64,000 nucleotides of DNA from an uncultured Dialister sp. (GTDB lineage Bacteria; Bacillota; Negativicutes; Veillonellales; Dialisteraceae): contig CAKPQG010000001.1 in the NCBI GenBank assembly GCA_934178345.1, forward strand, positions 62,001-126,000, read 5' to 3'. The position numbers were made by a program, and so were the translations under genes. How positions within the stretch are numbered: the stretch's first letter is position 1; the number at the start of each line of letters is the position of its first letter. Below, in pieces: positions 26,234 through 34,830 of the stretch. Below the pieces are notes generated by a model. The model was not told where the DNA came from, made no database searches, and saw only the letters and a program-made list of their open reading frames with translations.

Positions 26234-26600
26234 GAATGAAGCGCGCTATCAGCTGATGATGATGGTTCTTCGCGCACGGAATGAAGAACACTTGACGCAT
26301 TTGAGCTGGTGGAGCGCACAGGGCTTCGGCAGTCTAGGGAAACACTGATTCAATCGTTGTTCGATTTTACTCTTGTATTTTCATGCAGCGCAAGGAAGAA
26401 CCCTCCTTAAATAGCGAGCTATTTAAGGAGGATTCTGACGAAGCGTTGTATGAAAATACATGTGAAATCGAATTTTGCGATTGCATCAGCGTTTCCCTAA
26501 TATCAGCCGTATTGAGAAAGGGCAGGCAATGCCTTCTATTGCTACGCTTTCTAAGATCGAACAGGGACTTGGCAAGCGGCTGGAAATTCGTTTCGTATAG
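26214..26600 (+). pseudogene. Broken XRE-family (HigA-like) regulator split by a MITE
   Basis: The first part reads KEWDENEARYQLMMMVLRARNEEHLT; after a one-base loss near 26300 the helix-turn-helix continues ELVERTGLRQS; a 161-bp MITE is inserted in the next codon; then NISRIEKGQAMPSIATLSKIEQGL and a KRLEIRFV ending, with stop at 26598-26600. Removing the MITE and one TA restores RQSNISRIEKG exactly. The protein resembles antitoxin-type regulators of HigBA systems. No toxin gene is seen, and the start is unclear because the frame runs into the Rpn remnant. Confidence 0.75.
26337..26497 (+). mobile_element. MITE, 161 bp, full-length copy B inside the HigA-like gene
   Basis: Begins GGGAAACACTGATTCAATCG and ends CAGCGTTTCCC. 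TA at 26335-26336 and 26498-26499 is the target duplication, proven by the restored codons when the element and one TA are removed. The centre is the palindrome CTCCTTAAATAGC/GCTATTTAAGGAG. Confidence 0.92.
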
Positions 26601-26612
26601 TTGAATAAAGAA

Positions 26613-26650
26613 ACCCCCGATTTGCCAAAAGGCAAATCGGGGGTCCTTTG
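26613..26650. terminator. Strong hairpin between the broken regulator and the metal ATPase
   Basis: ACCCCCGATTTGCC (26613-26626) pairs with GGCAAATCGGGGGT (26631-26644) around AAAA, followed by CCTTT. It separates two converging units; 26651-26795 beyond it holds only heptads and repeat fragments. Confidence 0.8.
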
Positions 26651-26795
26651 CTTGTGGGACGTGCTGTCCCTTGGTTGTGAATGAAAGATTTGCTTTGAGT
26701 GAGAAATAAGGAATGAGGAATGATAGTGGCGAAGGCTGTATTGAAAATCACCAGTCGCCAGTCACCAGTCACTTGCTTATCTATGTACCCATGAA

Positions 26796-29700
26796 TCAGA
26801 ATTTCACTCTGAGCAGGCGTACAGCATAGAGGATACAGAGGATGGTGACGCCGGTATCTGCGAAGACGGCGACCCACATATTGGCATAGCCTAAGAGGCC
26901 CATGATCATGACGGCGATCTTCACGATGAGAGCGAAGGCGACATTTTCCCACGCGGTCTTGATGACTTTTCTAGCCACGCGGACGGCTTTGGAGATGGCG
27001 TCGACGTTTGAATTCAGGAAGACGACGTCAGCGGCTTCGATGGCAGCGTCTGCCCCGCTTCCCATAGCGGCGCCTACATCGGCACCGGCGAGGACGGGAG
27101 CATCATTGATGCCGTCGCCGACGAAGAGAACGGAGCCGATGTCTTTTCTGACTTTCTGCATTTCAGAGAGTTTGTCTTCCGGGAGAAGGCCGGCGTGGAT
27201 GTTTTCGATGCCGACGAGGCTGCCGATGGCTTTCGCGCTCTTTTCGTTATCCCCGGTCAGCATGACGGGGGTGATGGAGAGGGCCTTCAGGTCTTTGATG
27301 CCTTCGATGGTGTCGGACTTGATGGCATCGGAAATGGTGATGCGGCCGAGGAGGGTCTTGCCTTTGGCGACGTAGACGTCGGTGCCGACTTCTTTGTGTT
27401 CCGGAAGGGAGGGGATGGAGATGCCGGCCAGAGTGAGGAGCTTTTCATTTCCGATATAGATGTCTTCCCCGTCCTGGTTGGCTTTGACGCCGTGTCCGGC
27501 GATTTCCTGCATGGAGGAGAATTTCGGAAGGGAGAGGCCTTTTTCATTCGCGCAGGTCACGATGGACTGGGCGATGGGGTGGGTGGAGTAGATCTCTCCG
27601 GCAGCGGCAAGGGCGAGGATCTCGTCTTCGCTCTTGCCCGCGGTCTTCACGATGCTTCTGACTTTGAATTTTCCTTCGGTCAGAGTGCCGGTCTTATCGA
27701 GGACAGCGGCTTTGGTATTCGAGAGGGCTTCCATGACGGTGCCGCCCTTGAAGAGGATGCCTTCTTTCGATGCGGCGCCGATGCCGGCGAAGAAGGAGAG
27801 CGGGACGGAGATGACGAGCGCGCAGGGGCAGCTTATGACGAGGAAGGTGAGAGCGGTATAGATGCATTTATCCCAGTCAGCGGAAAAGAGGAGCGGCGGG
27901 AGGACTGCGACGGCGATCGCGACGAAGACGACAATCGGGGTATACACGCGGGAGAAGCGGGTGATGAATCGGTCGATCTTTGGCTTGCTGGCGACGGCAT
28001 TTTCGACGGAGTCGAGGATGCGGGTGACCATGGATTCCGCGAGGACTTTTTCGACCTGGATGCGGATGGTGCCGGTCATATTGACGCAGCCGGAGTCTAC
28101 GCGGTCGCCGACGGAGGCGAGGACGGGCTTCGGTTCGCCGGTGACAGCGGAGGTGTCGATCTGGGTCTCGCCTTCGGAAATGATGCCGTCAAGCGGGATG
28201 CGGTCGCCGGGGCGAATGAGAAGAATATCGCCGACTTCGGCTTCTTCGGCCGGGATGGTCTCGGTGCCGCTTGCGGTCACGCGCTGGACGACTTCCGGGC
28301 GCAGGTCGACGGCGTCCATGATCTGGTCGCGGCTGCGGTCGGCAGCGAGGTCCTGGAAATATTCACCGATGCGGTAGAAGAGCATGACGCCGACGGCTTC
28401 CGGGTATTCGTGGATCGCGAAGGCACCGACGGTCGCGACGGTCATGAGGAAGGTCTCATCGAAGAATTCCCCATGGGTGATGTTTTTGAGCGCGGTGTAG
28501 ACGATGGGGCCGCCTAAGATGAGGTAGGAGACGAAGAAGAAATAGTCTCCGATGGAGGAAAGTCCGGCGAAGAGGCCGGCCGGCTGGTAGTGCATCAGCA
28601 TGCCGATGACGAAGAGGAGGCCGCCGATGGTGAGCTGGCTTTTTTCGCTTTTCAGACGTTCAAGGAGGGACGCTTCTTTTTTTGCCGCTGACTTTTTCTG
28701 CGCTTTGGTCGGGCGCTGTTTCTTTCGGATCTCGGTCGGGCTTTCGACTTCGTTGCATTTTCTGGTCAGCTCGGGGATGAGGCTGTCCGGGTCTTTGGCG
28801 GTGAGTTTCATCGTCTTGGTGGCGAAGGAAATCGAGGCAGAGAGGACGCCGGGCTGGCGGTTTACCAGTTTCTCGAGCTTGACAGCGCAGGCTGCACAGT
28901 CAAGGGTGGGGATTTCATAGATTTCCGTCTTGAAATCGCCTTTGTCAGACGGCGGCACGATGCCGATATTTTCATCGACGGTGCGGCAGACGGAGAGCAG
29001 CTGCGGGATGAGGCTGTCCGGATTTTCCTTGGAAATGACGCGGAGCTCTTTCTTTGTGAAGGAGATCGAGGCGAAGAAGACAGATGGCATTTCGCGGATC
29101 TTGCCTTCCATTTTCGCGGCGCATTCCATGCAGTCGAGGTGCTCCATGTGATAGAGGCCGCGCTTGTATTCTTTCCCTAAGAAATCGCACTGGCAGGAGG
29201 CGAGGTCTTTGCCGCAGTAGTCGCAGTCTTCTTCGTCGATGCAGTCATGGCAGTGGCAGTCATTCTTGTGCCCGTCATGATGGTGGACGCCTTTGTCATG
29301 GAAATGGCCGAAGGCGCGTCTTTCATCGATCGCGATGTCGGCATCGCTTTCCATGACGTCGATCTCATTGTCCTTGTACTTTGCCATTTCCGGATCATTC
29401 GAGTGGTCATGATGCTCTTCCGGGATTTCTTCGCAGCAGCCACAGCCGCATCCGCCATGTTCATGGGAGTGGCCTTCGTGTTCGTGGTCATGTCCGCAGC
29501 CGCAGCCATGTTCGTGGGAGTGGCCTTCGTGGTCGTGGTCATGCCCGCATTCGCAGCCATGATCGTGGGAGTGGCTTTCGTGGTCATGGTCATGCCCGCA
29601 GCCGCAGCCGTGTTCGTGGGAGTGGCTTTCGTGGTCGTGGTCATGTCCGCAGCCGCAACCGTGTTCGTGGGAGTGACCTTCGTGGACATGGTCATGACCG

Positions 29701-29882
29701 CAAGCGCAGTCGTGCTCGTGGGAGTGACCTTCGTGATCATGGTCATGCCCGCAGCCGCAGCCTTGGGTTTCTTCGTCTTCCTCGTGGTGGGCATGCTCTT
29801 CGGTCTGATGGGCAGCTTCCTGCGCCTGATGGCAGTGGCCGCACCCACAGTGATGTACATGCTTTTCATCGTGCTTTTCCAT
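26796..29882 (-). CDS. P1B-type heavy-metal ATPase (ZntA/CadA type) with a His/Cys-rich repeat domain
   Basis: A 1028-residue exporter of divalent soft metals such as zinc, cadmium or lead. Residues 1-230 are extremely rich in His and Cys and contain six tandem 17-residue units of the type CGCGHDHDHEGHSHEHG (about 42-143). Two HMA-like domains follow: HLDCMECAAKMEGKI (about residue 250) and TLDCAACAVKLEKLV (about residue 327). The core has SCPCALV in the metal channel (about residue 684), DKTGTLTEG with the phosphorylated Asp (about residue 728) and VGDGINDAPVLAGADVG. The start at 29882 has AAGGAGA upstream. CPC and the two-Cys HMA motifs support a Zn/Cd/Pb or Cu exporter; the His arrays favour zinc-like ions. 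Confidence 0.92.
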   Translation of the reverse strand: MEKHDEKHVHHCGCGHCHQAQEAAHQTEEHAHHEEDEETQGCGCGHDHDHEGHSHEHDCACGHDHVHEGHSHEHGCGCGHDHDHESHSHEHGCGCGHDHDHESHSHDHGCECGHDHDHEGHSHEHGCGCGHDHEHEGHSHEHGGCGCGCCEEIPEEHHDHSNDPEMAKYKDNEIDVMESDADIAIDERRAFGHFHDKGVHHHDGHKNDCHCHDCIDEEDCDYCGKDLASCQCDFLGKEYKRGLYHMEHLDCMECAAKMEGKIREMPSVFFASISFTKKELRVISKENPDSLIPQLLSVCRTVDENIGIVPPSDKGDFKTEIYEIPTLDCAACAVKLEKLVNRQPGVLSASISFATKTMKLTAKDPDSLIPELTRKCNEVESPTEIRKKQRPTKAQKKSAAKKEASLLERLKSEKSQLTIGGLLFVIGMLMHYQPAGLFAGLSSIGDYFFFVSYLILGGPIVYTALKNITHGEFFDETFLMTVATVGAFAIHEYPEAVGVMLFYRIGEYFQDLAADRSRDQIMDAVDLRPEVVQRVTASGTETIPAEEAEVGDILLIRPGDRIPLDGIISEGETQIDTSAVTGEPKPVLASVGDRVDSGCVNMTGTIRIQVEKVLAESMVTRILDSVENAVASKPKIDRFITRFSRVYTPIVVFVAIAVAVLPPLLFSADWDKCIYTALTFLVISCPCALVISVPLSFFAGIGAASKEGILFKGGTVMEALSNTKAAVLDKTGTLTEGKFKVRSIVKTAGKSEDEILALAAAGEIYSTHPIAQSIVTCANEKGLSLPKFSSMQEIAGHGVKANQDGEDIYIGNEKLLTLAGISIPSLPEHKEVGTDVYVAKGKTLLGRITISDAIKSDTIEGIKDLKALSITPVMLTGDNEKSAKAIGSLVGIENIHAGLLPEDKLSEMQKVRKDIGSVLFVGDGINDAPVLAGADVGAAMGSGADAAIEAADVVFLNSNVDAISKAVRVARKVIKTAWENVAFALIVKIAVMIMGLLGYANMWVAVFADTGVTILCILYAVRLLRVKF
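29454..29759 (-). repeat. Six tandem 51-bp coding repeats
   Basis: Six units of 51 bp encode the 17-residue His/Cys motif of the metal ATPase. Units differ at a few codons only, so unit number could change by slippage or recombination without breaking the frame. Confidence 0.9.
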
Positions 29883-30385
29883 GGTATGTCTCCTTATCTG
29901 GAATGGAAGTTTTCCTTCCTGAGTGGTATCATTCTATGGTGCTATTTTAGCATTCTCCAAATGCACCGTAAATGGAGCATGAGAAACACTTTAATATTTC
30001 AAGTAGGGCAGGGGGAGATGATGAGTTTAGATAAGACTAAAAAGGAATGGGCTCGAGAGGGGGAGTAAAAATGAGAAATGAGAAATGAGAAATGAGAAAT
30101 GGAGGTGCGGCGCATAAAAACAGAAGCGCCGTTGAGTATAAATAATGGCAATGTCCGAAGATGGCATTTTAGTCACCAGTGACTAGTGACTTGTAACTTG
30201 AATACTACTTTCGGGCATCGCCCCATAAATATTCGCGGCGAAGCCGCCACCTTCATTCCTAATTCCTCATTCCTAATTCCTCATTCGAGGAAGGCTTTCA
30301 TTCGCAATCAAGGAGCAGCACGCCCCACGGGCTAACCCTGAACCTTAAACCCTGAACTCCATTTCCTTTCGTATACGAAATTTTA
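29883..30385. repeat. Intergenic mosaic repeat region
   Basis: No gene. Four perfect GAGAAAT heptads (about 30072-30100), a GCGGCGC/GCGCCG palindrome (30107-30131), GTGACTA heptads (about 30172-30200), a CGGGCATCGCCCC...CGGCGAAGCCGCCACC module (about 30215-30252), ATTCCTC heptads (about 30255-30295) and a GGCTAACCCTGAACC tail. Confidence 0.8.
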
Positions 30386-30414
30386 TTGACATACCTGTAT
30401 ATTTATGCTACTAT
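30386..30414 (+). promoter_or_regulatory. Promoter of the amino-acid ABC genes
   Basis: TTGACA (30386-30391), 17 bases, TACTAT (30409-30414). Directly upstream is the palindrome TTTCGTATACGAAA (30367-30380), which could be an operator. Confidence 0.8.
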
Positions 30415-30443
30415 CTTGAATAATTAAGAAGGGTGTGAGGACT

Positions 30444-31193
30444 ATGTCAGATAAAAAAGTCATTTATGAAGTCAAGCATTTGCAGAAATCATTCGGTAAG
30501 GTCGAAGTACTGAGAGATATCAATATGAAGATCGAGAACGGAGAAGTGTGTACCATTATCGGTCCGTCCGGGAGCGGGAAGAGTACCTTCCTGCGCTGCC
30601 TGAATTTTCTCGAAACGCCGACCGGGGGCGAACTGTGGTTCGATGGAAAGAAGGTCAATGAAAAGACCGACGTGAAGATGCTGCGCCGCGATGTCGGCAT
30701 GGTTTTCCAGTCGTTCAACCTGTTCCCGATGTTCACCGCGGTCGAGAATGTCATGTACGCGCCGATCCACATCAAGAAGCTGCCGAAAGAGCAGGCGAAG
30801 GAAGAAGCGATGGAGCTTCTCTCGCGCGTCGGTCTTGCCGAGCGTGCGGATTATTATCCGGGCGAGCTTTCCGGCGGGCAGCAGCAGCGTGTCGCTATCG
30901 CCAGAGCGCTTGCGATGAAGCCGAAGATGCTGCTCTTCGATGAACCGACATCTGCGCTCGATCCCGAGCTCGTCGGTGATGTACTGACCGTCATGAAAGA
31001 AGTCGCCTTGGACGGCATGACCATGGCCGTCGTCACGCACGAGATGCAGTTCGCCAGAAGCGTTTCCAATCACGTCATTTTCATGGATAAGGGCTATATC
31101 GTGGAAGAAGGAAATCCCGAAGATATCTTCACCCATCCACAGGAAGAACGGACGCAGACATTCCTGAAGCGTCTGATCCATGCTGATATTTAA
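30444..31193 (+). CDS. Polar amino-acid ABC transporter ATPase (GlnQ/HisP type)
   Basis: A 249-residue importer ATPase. Walker A is GPSGSGKST (about residues 37-45), the Q-loop VFQSFNLFP, the signature LSGGQQQR (about residue 139), Walker B LLFDEPTSALDPE and the switch THEMQFA; this set is typical of amino-acid importers. The ATG at 30444 is chosen from the N-terminus and the GTGAGG box upstream. The permease gene follows 15 bases later. No substrate-binding protein gene is adjacent. Confidence 0.92.
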   Translation: MSDKKVIYEVKHLQKSFGKVEVLRDINMKIENGEVCTIIGPSGSGKSTFLRCLNFLETPTGGELWFDGKKVNEKTDVKMLRRDVGMVFQSFNLFPMFTAVENVMYAPIHIKKLPKEQAKEEAMELLSRVGLAERADYYPGELSGGQQQRVAIARALAMKPKMLLFDEPTSALDPELVGDVLTVMKEVALDGMTMAVVTHEMQFARSVSNHVIFMDKGYIVEEGNPEDIFTHPQEERTQTFLKRLIHADI

Positions 31194-31208
31194 GGAGATG
31201 ATGCGATT

Positions 31209-31901
31209 ATGGATATGGTATTAGAGACAGCTGTCAAATATAATGACATTTTCTTGTCAGGTGTGAAAATCACCATCATTATTTCTCTTCTGTCCTGCTT
31301 CTTTGGTCTCCTTCTTGGGATCATTCTGGCATTCATGAAGATCTCTGGCATCAAGGTCCTCCAGTGGATCTCGACGGCCTATGTAGAAGTCATCCGCGGT
31401 ACGCCGGTCCTGGTACAGATCTCTCTCGTATTCTTCGGGCTGCCGTTCCTCGGCATCCATTTCCCCAGCTTCCAGATCATGGGCGTGGACTTTGAGAGAC
31501 TTTCCGCCGGGGTCCTTGCACTGATCCTGAATTCCGGCGCGTATGAGTGTGAAATCGTCCGCTCCGGTATCCAGTCTATCCCGAAGGGGCAGCTTGAAGG
31601 CGCGATGTCCCTCGGCTTCTCGAAGTGGGAGTCGATGGTGCGCATCATCATCCCGCAGGCGATCCGCAACATCCTGCCCGTCATCGGGAATGAATTCGTC
31701 ACCCTCATCAAAGAGTCCTCTCAGGTCTCCGTCATCGGCATGGCCGATCTGATGTACACCGCGACCACCATCCAGGGCATCAGTTTCCAGCCATTCCCGC
31801 CGCTCGTCATCGTAGCGATCTACTACTTCATCATGACCTTCTTCGTCTCCATGTGCCTGCGCGTCCTCGAGCGCCGCATGAAGGTGAAGAGCGTGAGATA
31901 A
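31209..31901 (+). CDS. Polar amino-acid ABC transporter permease (HisMQ/GlnP type)
   Basis: A 230-residue inner-membrane permease with about five helices. The family loop that contacts the ATPase is SGAYECEIVRSGIQSIPKGQ followed by EGAMSLGFSKWE (about residues 113-145); YVEVIRGTPVLVQ near residue 58 is also typical. TAAGGAG precedes the ATG at 31209. It forms a two-gene unit with the ATPase, ended by the terminator at 31914. The binding protein must be encoded elsewhere. Confidence 0.92.
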   Translation: MDMVLETAVKYNDIFLSGVKITIIISLLSCFFGLLLGIILAFMKISGIKVLQWISTAYVEVIRGTPVLVQISLVFFGLPFLGIHFPSFQIMGVDFERLSAGVLALILNSGAYECEIVRSGIQSIPKGQLEGAMSLGFSKWESMVRIIIPQAIRNILPVIGNEFVTLIKESSQVSVIGMADLMYTATTIQGISFQPFPPLVIVAIYYFIMTFFVSMCLRVLERRMKVKSVR

Positions 31902-31913
31902 CAGAAATCGTGC

Positions 31914-31944
31914 AAACGGTTCTTCGAAAGGAGAACCGTTTTTT
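31914..31944 (+). terminator. Terminator of the amino-acid ABC genes
   Basis: AACGGTTCT (31915-31923) pairs with AGAACCGTT (31932-31940), then TTTT. It follows the permease stop by 13 bases. Confidence 0.9.
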
Positions 31945-32528
31945 GATTGGAGGTTCAGGGTTAGCCCCTTGATTGTGGATGAAAGCTCCGCTCGAATGAG
32001 GAATGAAGGTGGCGGCTCTGCCGCATATAAATGGGGCGATGCCCGAAGGCGGCATTTAAGGAAACGCTGATTCAATCGCAGCGTCAGATTTTACAAGCAT
32101 TTTTATACATAGCTTTGTCATAACCTTCTTTAAGTCACCAGTCACTAGTCACTCCTGATTTCTAATCCTCCAGAACCGTATCACTCCACAACTTTTACAT
32201 GACAGAATCGTTATTTCTCTGTATAATAGAATAGAATTTTTATATACAGATGCAAGAAGACGGGGAGCGTTTCAGGAAATGGGTAGCTGGTGGCTAGTGA
32301 CTGGTGACTAGTAGCTAGGGATTAGGATGCGATACGAGAAAACCGCTAATTTCAAACGTCCGCGGCGCTTCTATATTTTTATGCGCCGCACCACCATTTC
32401 GCATTTCTAATTTCTAATTTCTCATTCAATCGAGGTTTACAAACGTAATCAAGGGGCGAGCCGCCCCACGGGCGAACCCTGCACCCTATTCATCTGTAAG
32501 TGTTGTCATTTTATGCAATGAGGTACCT
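31945..32528. repeat. Intergenic region with half a MITE and repeat modules
   Basis: No gene. Reverse GGTGGCGGC...GGGCGATGCCCGAAGG module (about 32008-32053), half of the 161-bp MITE (32059 to about 32136), heptads (about 32138-32155 and 32282-32325), a GCGGCGC/GCGCCGC palindrome (32362-32389) and the GAACCCT tail before obgE. Confidence 0.8.
32059..32136 (+). mobile_element. Truncated copy of the 161-bp MITE
   Basis: Next to TA (32057-32058) it reads GGAAACGCTGATTCAATCGC and matches the first half of copy C (53443-53603) up to the ACCTTCTTTAA centre, then breaks off into AGTCACC heptads. Confidence 0.8.
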
Positions 32529-33815
32529 ATGTTTATCGATAGAGCAAAAATTATTGTAGTCTCCGGCGCGGGTGGGGACGGGATGGTTTCCTTCCGCCGT
32601 GAGAAGTATGTCCCGCGCGGCGGCCCGTCGGGCGGTGATGGCGGCAAGGGCGGCTCGGTCTTTATCAAGGTGAATAGCGACCTGAATACGCTGATCAATT
32701 TCCGCCGTCATAGAAAATTCGCGGCCAAAGCGGGTGCGAATGGCGGGGCGAAAGAAATGTTCGGTAAGAATGCGGAAGATGTCTTCGTCGAGGTGCCGCT
32801 CGGGACGATGGTCTATGACAATAAGACCGGCGAACTTCTGGCGGATATGACGCAGAATGGGCAGGAAGCGCTCGTTGTCAAGGGCGGGCATGGCGGCCGT
32901 GGAAATTCTCATTTCGCGACGTCGGCTGTCCGTGCGCCTCTTTATGCGGAAAAAGGCGAGCCTGGTGAAGAAAAGGAGCTGCGCCTCGAGCTGAAGGTGC
33001 TGGCTGATGTCGGACTTCTGGGCTTCCCCAGTGTAGGGAAATCGTCTCTCATCCGCAAGGTATCCGGGGCGAAGCCGGAAGTGGCGGCGTACCATTTCAC
33101 GACGCTGAATCCGATCCTCGGCGTGGTGAATCTGGACTATGAGAGAAGCTTCGTCATGGCGGATATCCCGGGCCTGATCGAAGGTGCCAGTCAGGGGACG
33201 GGTCTTGGCGATGAATTCCTTCGCCATGTGGAGCGCACGAAGGTCCTCATCCATGTGCTGGATGCGGCGGGCAGCGAAGGCCGTGATCCGTTGCATGATT
33301 TCCATATCATTAACAATGAGCTCGAGCTGTACAGCCCGGAGCTTCGTCAGAAGAAGCAGATCGTCGCAGCGAATAAGATCGATCTCATCGATGACCCGAA
33401 GAAGCTGGAGGAGCTGAAAGAGGCGATCGAGAAGGAAGGCTATGACTTCTATCCCATCTGCACGCTTTCCGGAGAAGGCACCCGCCCGCTCATGGAAGCC
33501 GTGTGGAAGCTTCTGCAGGAAATCCCCGATGTATCCTTCGAGTCGCCGGAAAAAGCCATTGTATATGAGGCGAACAAACAGGAATTTGAGATCGAGTGCA
33601 AGAATGATGTCTACTACATCAAGGGCAAGCGCGTAGAGAAGCTGGTCGGCATGACGGATTTCGAGGACTATGTCTCCATGCGCCGCTTCGACAGAGCATG
33701 GCGCTTCATGGGTCTTGACAAACTCCTCCGCAAGGCAGGCTGCCAGGAAGGCGATACGGTCAATCTGTACGGTGTAGAATTCACCTGGTCGGAGAATCAT
33801 ACTGAAGAGGAATAG
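32529..33815 (+). CDS. obgE: Obg family GTPase ObgE/CgtA
   Basis: A 428-residue GTPase in late 50S ribosome assembly. The glycine-rich Obg fold spans residues 1-157 (GAGGDGMVSFRREKYVPRGG, GGHGGRGN). The G domain follows with GFPSVGKSSL (about residue 165), DIPGLIEGAS and NKIDL. The C-terminal OCT domain (about residues 345-425) is present, as in Gram-positive-type proteins. It heads the obgE-yhbY-proB-nadD-yqeK cluster, though repeats separate it from yhbY. Confidence 0.96.
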   Translation: MFIDRAKIIVVSGAGGDGMVSFRREKYVPRGGPSGGDGGKGGSVFIKVNSDLNTLINFRRHRKFAAKAGANGGAKEMFGKNAEDVFVEVPLGTMVYDNKTGELLADMTQNGQEALVVKGGHGGRGNSHFATSAVRAPLYAEKGEPGEEKELRLELKVLADVGLLGFPSVGKSSLIRKVSGAKPEVAAYHFTTLNPILGVVNLDYERSFVMADIPGLIEGASQGTGLGDEFLRHVERTKVLIHVLDAAGSEGRDPLHDFHIINNELELYSPELRQKKQIVAANKIDLIDDPKKLEELKEAIEKEGYDFYPICTLSGEGTRPLMEAVWKLLQEIPDVSFESPEKAIVYEANKQEFEIECKNDVYYIKGKRVEKLVGMTDFEDYVSMRRFDRAWRFMGLDKLLRKAGCQEGDTVNLYGVEFTWSENHTEEE

Positions 33816-34539
33816 TGACTGGTGACTAGGAAACTCCCGTATCGTCATTTCGAGCGTAAGCGAGAAATCTTTGTCATTCGCGGTTCAGCGGTCGAAGTGT
33901 GGAAACCTCAAACGGGAAACCTGCCATCCGCTTACCTTCGGGCATCGCCCCATATATATTTGCGACGAAGCCGCCACCACAACCCTGAACCCTTGAAGTT
34001 TGAAAGCAGGGATGATGAGGAATTGTACGTGCCAGTGTTTTTCTCGTATCGCCCCCCTTTTTCCCACGGAAAGGTAATGCTATTAAGTTAAGGAAATCGT
34101 TAGCTACGTGACGTCTTGCTTCCCCCTTCGGGGGAAGTGCCGAAGGCAATAGGGGCATGCTAGCGGTATAGCGTGCTATGTTGAACAGTCCGATGCTATC
34201 GATATTCCAACACTTTCATGCAATACCGCTACGTAGCCCCCTCAGCCCTTCGGGCAGCTCCCCCGATGGGGAGCCAAGAACGTTCTTCCGCCTAACTTAA
34301 TAGCATTGCCGCCCTGCGGGCGGCCCCTTCCCGAGGGGAAGGGGCTTTGCGATACGTGATGACAAATTTCTAAAAATATGTGGCGCTTCCATATGATGAT
34401 GCGCCGCACCAGCCCCTTTTGAACCTCTTGAACCCATAGAACCCGCGCCCCCTCTTTCGAGCGCAATCAAAAGGCGACGCCCCAGAGGCTAACCCAGAAT
34501 CATAAATCCATCCATCATTTTAACCAAGGAGTTTTTTCC
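33816..34539. repeat. Intergenic region with a TIR-bounded element and repeat modules
   Basis: No gene. A CGTCATTTCGAGCGTAAGCG segment (33842), a GGGCATCGCCCC...CGACGAAGCCGCCACC module (33937-33980), a 232-bp element with 15-bp inverted ends (34076-34307), a degenerate GCGCCGC palindrome (34382-34407) and a GAACCTC heptad tail. Confidence 0.8.
34076..34307. mobile_element. 232-bp element with perfect 15-bp terminal inverted repeats
   Basis: AATGCTATTAAGTTA at 34076-34090 is the exact reverse complement of 34293-34307. Inside are CTTCCCCCTTCGGGGGAAG and CAGCCCTTCGGGCAGC hairpins and GCTACGTA sub-repeats, but no reading frame. It looks like a second, unrelated MITE type. Confidence 0.75.
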
Positions 34540-34830
34540 ATGCTTACAGGAAAACAGAAACAATACTTAAAAGCTCTCGCCGTGCAGTTGCCGGCGGTCG
34601 TACAGATCGGTAAAGACGGCATGAGTGAGACGGTCATCCAGAGCGTGGATGATGTCTTGACGGCACGCGAACTGATCAAAGTGAAGATCAATCAGAATTC
34701 AGACGAAGATATCAAGAGCACCGCTCTCTACCTCGCAGGGCATCTTTCCTGTGAGATCGTACAGATCATCGGCAGGAACTGTGTGCTTTTCAAGAAAAAA
34801 GAAAAGAAGTCGCACTATGAATTACCTTAA
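34540..34830 (+). CDS. yhbY: YhbY-type CRM domain RNA-binding protein
   Basis: A 96-residue single CRM domain protein that binds pre-50S ribosomal particles. LTGKQKQYLKALA at the start, VQIGKDGMSE (about residue 21, the GxxG-like loop) and LIKVKINQN are family marks. AAGGAGT lies before the ATG at 34540. It overlaps the proB start by 14 bases. Confidence 0.92.
   Translation: MLTGKQKQYLKALAVQLPAVVQIGKDGMSETVIQSVDDVLTARELIKVKINQNSDEDIKSTALYLAGHLSCEIVQIIGRNCVLFKKKEKKSHYELP

Noticed and set aside
27195..28517. A 440-codon plus-strand frame opposite the metal ATPase
   Set aside because: Composition (Asp, Gly, Ala rich) is that of a complement frame; no motif and no start signal.
29247..30068. 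A 273-codon plus-strand frame opposite the metal ATPase N-terminus
   Set aside because: It is the mirror image of the 51-bp His/Cys coding repeats; the repeat keeps both strands open. No ribosome binding site and the minus-strand gene is certain.
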